A stretch of 64,000 bases of DNA from Lethocerus indicus (Eukaryota; Arthropoda; Insecta; Hemiptera; Belostomatidae), in contig JACDQD010000003.1 in the NCBI GenBank assembly GCA_019843655.1, positions 34,611,985 to 34,675,984 of the forward strand, written 5' to 3'. The notes beneath the pieces are model-generated. The model was not told the DNA's origin. It did not search any database and worked only from the letters and a program-made list of their open reading frames with translations. A program made the translations under genes and the position numbers. Below are positions 57,401 through 64,000 of this stretch, one piece after another (the stretch's first letter is position 1; each line of letters opens with the position of its first letter).

Positions 57401-58830
57401 TTGAAATCGAGTTTTAGCTGGGTGGTAGAAATTAGAAATAGTCGAGTTTTCCCAAATGGGAGGTAGAAATGGGTTTTCAGTCGAGTTTTAGCGCAACTGG
57501 GCATGTAGGTAGAAATGGGTTTTCAGTCGAGTTTTAGCGCAACTGGGAAGTAGAAATGGGTTTCGAGTTTCGTGAGTTTTAGCGCAACTGGGAGGTAGAA
57601 ATGGGTTTTTGAGTCGAGTTTTAGCGCAACTGGGAGGTAGAAATGGGTTTTCAGTCGAGTTTTAGCGCAAATGGGAGGTAGAAATGGGTTTTCAGTCGAG
57701 TTTTAGCGCAACTGGGAGGTAGAAATGGGTTTTCAGTCGAGTTTTAGCGCAACTGGGAGGTAGAAATGGGTTTTCAGTCGAGTTTTAGCGCAGCGCAAGT
57801 CGAGTTTTAGCGCAAATGGGAGTAGAAATGGGGAGTTTTAGTAGAAATGGGTTTTCAGTCGAGTTTTAGCGCAAATGGGAGGTAGAAATGGGTTTTCAGT
57901 CGAGTTTTAGCGCAAATGGGAGGTAGAAATGGGTTTTCAGTCGAGTTTTAGCGCAACTGGGAGGTAGAAATGGGTTTTCAGTCGAGTTTTAGCGCAACTG
58001 GGAGGTAGAAATGGGTTTTCAGTCGAGTTTTAGCGCAACTGGGAGGTAGAAATGGGTTTTCAGTCGAGTTTTAGCGCAAATGGGAGGTAGAAATGGGTTT
58101 TCAGTCGAGTTTTAGCGCAACTGGGAGGTAGAAATGGGTTTCCAGTCGAGTTTTAGCGCAAATGGGAGGTAGAAATGGGTTTTCAGTCGAGTTTTAGCGC
58201 AACTGGGATGTAGAAATGGGTTTTCAGTCGAGCTTTAGCGCAACCGGGAAGTAGAAATGGGTTTTCAATCGAGTTTTAGCAACAGTTTTCAAGTTTTAGC
58301 GGTAGAAATGGGTTTTCAGTCGAGTTTTAGCGCAACTGGGTGGTAGAAATGGGTTTTCAGTCGAGTTTTAGCGCAAACGGGAGGTAGAAATGGGTTTTCA
58401 GTCGAGTTTTAGCGCAACTGGGAGGTAGAAATGGGTTTTCAGTCGAGTTTTAGCGCAAATGGGAGGTAGAAATGGGTTTTTGAGTCGAGTTTTAGCACAA
58501 CTGCGAGGTAGAAATGAGTTTTCAGTGAGTTTTAGCGCAAATGGGAGGTAGAAATGGGTTTTCAGTCCAGTTTTAGCGCAAATGGGAGGTAGAAATGGGC
58601 TTTTCAGTCGAGTTTCAGCGCAACTGGGCGGTAGAATTTGGGTTTTCAGTCGAGCTTTAGTGCAACCGGGAAGTAGAAATGGGTTTTCAGTCGAGTTTTA
58701 GCGCAACTGGGAGGTAGAAATGGGTTTTCAGTCGAGTTTTAGCGCAAATGGGAGGTAGAAATGGGTTTTCAGTCGAGTTTTAGCGCAACTGGGGTGTAGA
58801 AATGGTTTTAGCGGAAACTTGTTTTCACTG
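57400..58830 (+). repeat. 41-bp tandem array
   Basis: About 34 units of GGGTTTTCAGTCGAGTTTTA + GCGCAACTGGGAGGTAGAAAT. Two main variants alternate irregularly (CAACTGGG and CAAATGGG). Truncated units occur at 57790-57850 and 58270-58305. Both edges decay into single-copy DNA. Non-coding. Confidence 0.95.
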
Positions 58831-59097
58831 GACTTTCAGCCAATTTTTAGTGGTAGAAACAATTAATTTAGACGAGGTCTAGGGCAATTCGGAGGTAGGT
58901 AATTGTTGGTCGATTTTCAGCGCGACGCCGAGGTAGTAATAGGTTTCGAGACAAATAAAAGGGCATTGTCTTCTGTAGAATGACGTCTAGGTATGATTAG
59001 AGTATAAATGGTTTTTTTCCTCGTCTCTAACGGGGAAAGGTGCCGCTCGAGAAAAGGTATTTTGTACGTAGGCAGCCGGCCGCAATGAAACGCATCC

Positions 59098-59179
<82 letters not shown>

Positions 59180-60054
59180 TGGTGAGGGAAAGGGGGGATT
59201 GGGGAGTGGGAGTGGCGAGAGGACGGAATTGGGCAACCAACAGTTTTCACTTGTTGATTGGGTTGTTGCGCAAACCCATGTTGGGGGCCGGGACAGAGAT
59301 AGAGAAATCGTCAGTATTAGAACCAAACCGCTGACCGGAATTTTGCTCAACCGATCAGAATTTTACTCCCACTCTATTAATACATGGGGCGAGATACATT
59401 TCCAACACGAACAAAGCCCCCCAAAAGAAACGAAAAACTGTACACGACCGTATCGACCGCACTGTAAAAACCAGCCCTATTAGACAACTGTATCTATATG
59501 TCCATTTTACGAAAACCTTAACCAACTGGTACATTATACCAAGGTATAAAAATTTTGACAAGATTGATATCTGTCGCGATAACGGATCCTGGGAGTGATT
59601 CGCGTTAGGCCAATACCAGCGGAATCTGGCGAATTCCACCAAAATCCTGGGGATTTTTACTTTCTGAAATCCTGTAAAAGACGGGGCGGCGTACCGTGTC
59701 CGACTTGGCTTTTAAATTGTTGCCCGTTTTGGCGAACAGACAGGATTAAACCGTTCGGGAATGGATTGGAGTGGGAGCCGGAGTGGGAGTTTGGAAGTGG
59801 GAGTCGGAGTGGGAGTTTGGAAGTGGGAGTTTGGAAGTGGGAGTCCGAGTGGGGGGAGGGGAGAGGCGTTTCACAAGTTTCCCAAAAGTCAAGGGACGTA
59901 AACTTGCAGAAGAGCGGATTCTGAGAAAGCGGTTAAAAACTTGTACTAGAGATGAGAAGCGCCAACGAAGGAAATGGCGACATTCCATCGCCATCCCCGA
60001 AACCTATTAATCATTTTCTAGTGATTCCCGTATCCGACTCCAAAAGAATCGACT
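58831..60054. other. Microsatellites, no gene
   Basis: A (CT)n tract at 59100-59176, and a small GGGAGT-rich minisatellite at about 59768-59853 (units near GAGTTTGGAAGTGGGAGTC). The reading frames over these are repeat artefacts. The rest is unremarkable. Confidence 0.6.
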
Positions 60055-60300
60055 TGAGGCCATCACTGGACACAAAGTCGACCTCGACAAGTATACAAAG
60101 CCTCGGTTAAGTATACAAAGCGATACGTAAACGGGCACGGACATGGGAGCCGTGGGGTTCCACCGGGAGATATTCCAGGACATCGGAAATCCAGGGATTT
60201 TCAGTCAAAACTCCCGGCTATATTTCTAACCGAACAATCCGCCATGACCTCAACATAGCAAGACAGTTGACGAAGTCCCGAATTTCAGCCCCTTTCCCAT
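60055..60300 (-). repeat. Family D interspersed repeat, reverse orientation
   Basis: GGTTCCACCGGGAGATATTC, TCAGTCAAAACTCC, GAACAATCCGCCATGACCTC are reverse complements of family D blocks. Confidence 0.55.
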
Positions 60301-60790
60301 TCTACCCATCGGCTTCCCGAGGGTGCCAACCGACTACGGGAGAAAGTATGTCCAATACCGTCAATATACGAATTAATAAATATACAAATACAGAATATAT
60401 ATTTATTCGGGTATAGACGCTTGAGCGGTGAGTCATTGGGCGAGCGGAGCCGGGGGGCGGGGGGCTATGAGTGAGTCACGTTGGGCAAGTCTCGGAGTCG
60501 TTCCTCAACAACGACAGCTGTTGGTAATTTTTTGGCCATCGAGACGGACGGACGGATACTAATCTCCGGTTGTGGGAACTGTCCACCGTCCTCTGGCCAC
60601 TCGGCGCAACACTTGACGCTATTCCGAACCGGGCTGTCCGCCCACAGAGATGGGATTCTGGCGATCGACGGCGACAAAAGGGCGGCCGCCGTCCTGAAAA
60701 AGGGCGGCCGCCGTCCTTTCTGAGGGCGGCCAATAAAGAGATTCGAACTGTTGCCACCGTTCCAGCAGCAGTAGATTAATTTGGCAAACC
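60301..60790. other. No gene recognised
   Basis: A short direct duplication GGGCGGCCGCCGTCCT lies at about 60680 and 60704. Frames here have no domain. Confidence 0.4.
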
Positions 60791-60794
60791 GCAA

Positions 60795-60872
60795 TTAAAA
60801 GAAAAAACAGCCGTTCGACGGCCGATAGTTTAGGGTCAGTACGAATGGAGCGCGTTACACGATAGAAAGAGG
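60795..60872 (+). mobile_element. Family E fragment
   Basis: CGACGGCCGATAGTTTAGGG, TCAGTACGAATGGAGCG, TTACACGAT: the transposase-start region of family E, cut by the family C element that follows. Confidence 0.55.
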
Positions 60873-61395
60873 GGGGGTCCAAAAAAATGTATCCACTGTT
60901 CAAAAGTCCCATAACTCGCAAACTAATTGACGGAGTTGTCCCATTTTTGGTAATGTTATAGTGTTGTAGTTAGGGCAATCGCGCCATACAACCGTTGTTC
61001 CGTTTTGTCGGCTAACAGTCGCCGGTTGGTCAGTGTCCTGTTGTGTACCTTGTGTTACTCGAGTAGACGTGGCCGGCGCAAGGCTTAGAATTGGACGAAA
61101 GGAAGTCAGTTTTGAACCGGTATTTTAAGTACGAAAACATTAATGAAGTTAAACGGCAACGGGCCGAAATGAGTATCGAACAGAGCCAAATATCCGACTG
61201 GACACGTTGCAGTTGGGCGGCACAGTTTCTGTTGGATGTTAATGATGACCATTTCGAACACCTACAGTGTGATATCTCTTCAAGTTGGGACTTTAAGCTA
61301 CACTTTCACCGAAAATGAGACACAACTCCGCCGATTAGTTTGCGAGTTATGGACTGTTAAACGGTGGATACATATTTTTGGACCACTCTGTATAT
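60873..61395 (+). mobile_element. Family C transposon, deleted copy
   Basis: Ends GTCCAAAAAAATGTATCCAC and GTGGATACATATTTTTGGAC. The plus-strand frame at 61091-61318 fuses MDERKSVLNRYFKYENINEV (transposase N-terminus) to a C-terminal piece FLLDVNDDHFEHLQ. The catalytic core is lost, so it is non-autonomous. This is the most coherent family C copy in the window. Confidence 0.82.
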
Positions 61396-61464
61396 TTTTA
61401 GCGATCGAGCACGTTTTCACCTCGATGGCCGATTACGATGACTCCATTCGTATACTGACCCTAA

Positions 61465-61578
61465 ACAAAAAAAAAAATGGTTTTTCTCTTTAATACGCTT
61501 GCCTAATTTACTCTGCAAGAATGGTGGAAAATTCAAATCTTGCTTTAATTTTGGAACACCCTACATACATACCTATAC

Positions 61579-61612
<34 letters not shown>
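61465..61612 (-). mobile_element. Family E end fragment plus (AT)n
   Basis: TTTACTCTGCAAGAATGGTG and CTTTAATTTTGGAACACCCT are the family E terminus. An (AT)n run follows at about 61582-61612. Confidence 0.6.
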
Positions 61613-61615
<3 letters not shown>

Positions 61616-61894
61616 GGCGCCCGGATCCCGTTATTATGGCCGCGTCGTACGCCCAATACACGAAAACCGTAGGTTTTACATTTTTAAATCGTACACAGGA
61701 CGCTTTTCTTCGAAAAGAAAACGTAATAGTTTCGTTCGCTACTGTTTAGAGTGGGGAATTCGGAGCACGATTTCTGTAAATTGTTCCCGTTTACTGTGCA
61801 AAACTGACCGCCGGCGGACAAACTCAGTAGTTGAAATCTTGAAACCGGGGTCTATAGAAAAAAAACCCCCTTCAACTGACTGTAGGTTCGCGGT
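61613..61894. other. No gene recognised
   Basis: Nothing identified on either strand. Confidence 0.4.
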
Positions 61895-62145
61895 GTTTCT
61901 TTTCCCGTCTGGTCATTCGCCAGACCGGGGTTTCAGGGCCGCTCGCCGTCTTCAGTAGCGGTGGTGTCAATCACTGTGTCGCCACTTTGGACGTTTTTCC
62001 TGGGGGTCACTTGTACCGACACAGCGCTACTGAAGATGGCGATCGGCCTGAAACCGGTCTGGCGAATGACCCGAGAGGAGACAAAAACCATCACGAACCT
62101 ACGGCATTCCAACCCCCCCTCGCAAGACCACAAACATGTATAATT
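61895..62145. mobile_element. PLE-foldback palindrome
   Basis: Left arm GTCATTCGCCAGACCGGGGT ... GCTCGCCGTCTTCAGTAGCG; right arm CGCTACTGAAGATGGCGATC ... GGTCTGGCGAATGACC. The arms are inverted around about 50 bp. The tail GAGGAGACAAAAACCATCAC runs to CCACAAACATGTATAATTAA. Confidence 0.82.
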
Positions 62146-62679
62146 AAACCCTTTTAACTGACCTTTAACGGCGCCGGTGTGTGGGCTAATCGCGAAATTT
62201 TCGCGTTTAAGAAAATCAATCGAAAATTGCGCGAAAATTCGCTGTTTTCCATTACATACTGGTAATGTTGTGGGATGTATTTTGTGGCAGAAAAAGAGAT
62301 ATACGCCCAAAAGGGCGGAGACCGTACAGGAGTCACAAAAGGTCAACAGACGGCGTAGAGGTGACCTCGTGACTCCATGCGTCACCGTCACCCGTACCAA
62401 GGCCCCGGCTCCTGGATAAAGGACATTGCTATTGGACTTAGTCCGATACTTAGTTAATGCTTCTCACCCGCTCACTTCACTCTATGGAGACAGAGCGAGG
62501 AGTGAAAAAAAAAACATACATAAAAACGTCTGAAATCCACGCGCTACACGCGAGTGAAACTTGTCAAGTTTTGGGGCAATTTTACGGAATTATTACATCA
62601 ATAAATAAAGAAAAACATCGACGGTTAAAAACCTTGTATTGAAGAGAGTATAAATGCCGAATCCGAATTACGAATAGTA
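62146..62679. other. No gene recognised
   Basis: Several short frames of 60-80 codons, none with a domain or plausible splice context. Confidence 0.4.
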
Positions 62680-63020
62680 ATGGTAGGTTCGTGATGTTTC
62701 CGTCTCCTCTCGCCGGTTAGGTCTTTTGCTAGACCGGGGTTTCGGCCGCTCGCCATCTTCAGTAGCGCTGTGTTAGTCACTTTGGATGTTTTTGGGCATC
62801 CTCACTGCCCACTGTCACTGTGTCACATGTACTGTCGAGGATGCCCCAAAAAACGTCCCCAAAGTGCTGACGGTGACTACTGACACAGCGCTACTGAAGA
62901 TGGCGAGCGGCCGAAACCCCCCGGTCTAGCAAAAGACCGAACAGCGGCGAGATGAGACGGAAACATCACGAAACTACAGTATATTCCAACCCCTCGCAGA
63001 CAACAAAACAGGTATATCAA
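62680..63020. mobile_element. PLE-foldback palindrome, longest arms
   Basis: Left arm from GTTCGTGATGTTTCCGTCTC through CTAGACCGGGGTTTCGGCCG and GTTTTTGGGCATCCTCACTG. The right arm mirrors it (GAGGATGCCCCAAAAAACGT, CTACTGAAGATGGCGAGCGG, GGTCTAGCAAAAGACCG). Arms about 130-150 bp. Tail to CAAAACAGGTATATCAAATT. Confidence 0.85.
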
Positions 63021-63039
63021 ATTAATAGTAATGGTCTTT

Positions 63040-63400
63040 TACTAGATCGGTTTCGGCCGGTCGCCAGTACAGGTGGCACAGTGACAGTGAGGATGCGCCC
63101 CCGAAAACATCCCCAAAGTGCAAACAGCGACTGACGATGGCGCTACTGAAGATGGCGAGAGGCCGAAATACCGGTCTCTGGCAAAAGACGAGACCGGCGA
63201 GAGGAGAAGACGGAAACACCAGGAAATTTACCTTAAAAAATTTTAGTACAATACACGGTTTATTGTCACAGTACAAGTGGCACAGTGACAGTGAGGATGC
63301 GCCCCGAAAACATCCAACAGCGACTGACGATGGCGCTACTGAAGATGGCGAGAGGCCGAAACACCGGTCTCTGGCAAAAGACCGAACCGATACACGCATT
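63040..63400 (+). repeat. Two tandem PLE-foldback right arms
   Basis: Two direct copies (63065-63230 and 63270-63395) of GGCACAGTGACAGTGAGGAT, GCGCTACTGAAGATGGCGAG, AGGCCGAAA, GGTCTCTGGCAAAAGAC. They share the AGAGGCC and GGTCTCTGG variants not seen in other copies, so they arose by local duplication. Confidence 0.8.
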
Positions 63401-64000
63401 ATCCGATAACGGACATTATCGGTCTGCGGTATGAAACAAACGTCTAAAATCTACTAATTAAAACAGCATTTTGTAGTCCACATGTTTTATTACCACTGTC
63501 TTAATGAAAATTTTGGAAAAATGTCTCTCCACGGCGTCGTTGGCTCGATTGGGTGTATTATTGAAATAAACGTTGTTGCAAATTGTTAAAAAAAAAAAAG
63601 AAAAACCTTTCACTTTCCCATTTGTTTATTTTCAAAGTGGCCCAAGTCCATTCACCTTCAAATCGAGATATTTTAAAGGTTTGCGTTTGGATGAATTTAA
63701 AAAAAACACCTATATGATAGTAATGAGTCGGACGGCTTAAATTTATAGTTCCTATTATAGAATAGTGGCAATTATCAAGCGAATTAATATATGCGTTTTC
63801 TTATCAAGAATTGAGTCGGGCCACTTTGTCCAAAATTGACAACCGGATTCGTTATAAAATTTCGAGCCGGCCAAGTCCATTCAACATAATTTAAGAAGCT
63901 TCAAATTAAAAAAAACAAACTACTTTATGAACATTTATGAAACATAATTTATGCGATTCGATACATTTTTTAAATCTCCCAAACCCCCCGAAACTTCTCT
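63401..64000. other. AT-rich DNA, no gene
   Basis: AT-rich with short A runs. The motif GGCCAAGTCCATTCAACAT at about 63869 echoes GGCCCAAGTCCATTCACCTT at about 63640, a weak direct repeat. Nothing else seen. Confidence 0.4.

Noticed and set aside
58917..59483. Several 90-150 codon frames on both strands
   Set aside because: All run through the (CT)n tract at 59100-59176, giving Ser-Leu or Arg-Glu dipeptide repeats.
59355..59642. 95-codon hydrophobic minus-strand frame as a membrane protein
   Set aside because: No conserved motif, no splice or promoter context. Length is compatible with chance in AT-rich DNA.

Overview
Eukaryotic, intron-rich and very repeat-laden DNA, almost certainly from an arthropod (probably an insect). 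The one gene I can reconstruct is on the minus strand. It is the 5' (N-terminal) part of a dumpy (dpy) orthologue, the giant EGF-repeat/ZP protein of the cuticular apical matrix. Ten coding exons join in consistent phase into 501 codons: a signal-peptide exon (41575-41627), an LDL-receptor-A-like exon (11655-11847), a Cys-rich EGF exon, then calcium-binding EGF modules down to position 910. The gene continues off the left edge. A splice acceptor just before the start codon implies at least one non-coding 5' exon further right.

Layout. 1-11.9 kb: exons 2-10 of dumpy, with introns full of small transposons. 11.9-41.5 kb: a first intron of about 29.7 kb. It is built from a degenerate A/T-rich array (14.3-17.05 kb, partly inverted), a 103-bp satellite (17.05-22.44 kb), more degenerate array (22.44-26.44 kb), a flank carrying a Penelope-like (PLE) RT/GIY-YIG remnant (26.45-28.45 kb), and a 100-N gap. 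After the gap the same order repeats: satellite, degenerate array, flank (28.55-39.47 kb). The repetition across the gap looks more like unmerged contigs or haplotypes than a true duplication. 41.6-64 kb: upstream DNA with no recognisable gene. It holds two oppositely oriented 35-bp minisatellites, a 41-bp tandem array, an inverted repeat with mariner remnants in its arms and about 3.8 kb between them, and many foldback elements.

Recurring mobile families: (A) a TA-flanked MITE with ends like GGTGTACCCAAAAGTAATCG; (C) and (E) deletion derivatives of mariner/Tc1-type transposons whose residual coding ends resemble insect HTH (DUF4817-like) transposases; miniature mariners with TTGGGTTGGCAACTAA-type ends; irritans-like mariner remnants; an unclassified roughly 400-bp family (D); and a palindromic family ('PLE-foldback') that also brackets the PLE remnant and carries a hammerhead-like core (CTGAAGA...GAAAC). 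Apart from dumpy nothing here is convincingly an intact gene. No rRNA, tRNA, CRISPR array or bacterial-type operon was seen. The most interesting material is the satellite/array architecture inside the dumpy intron and the foldback PLE family.
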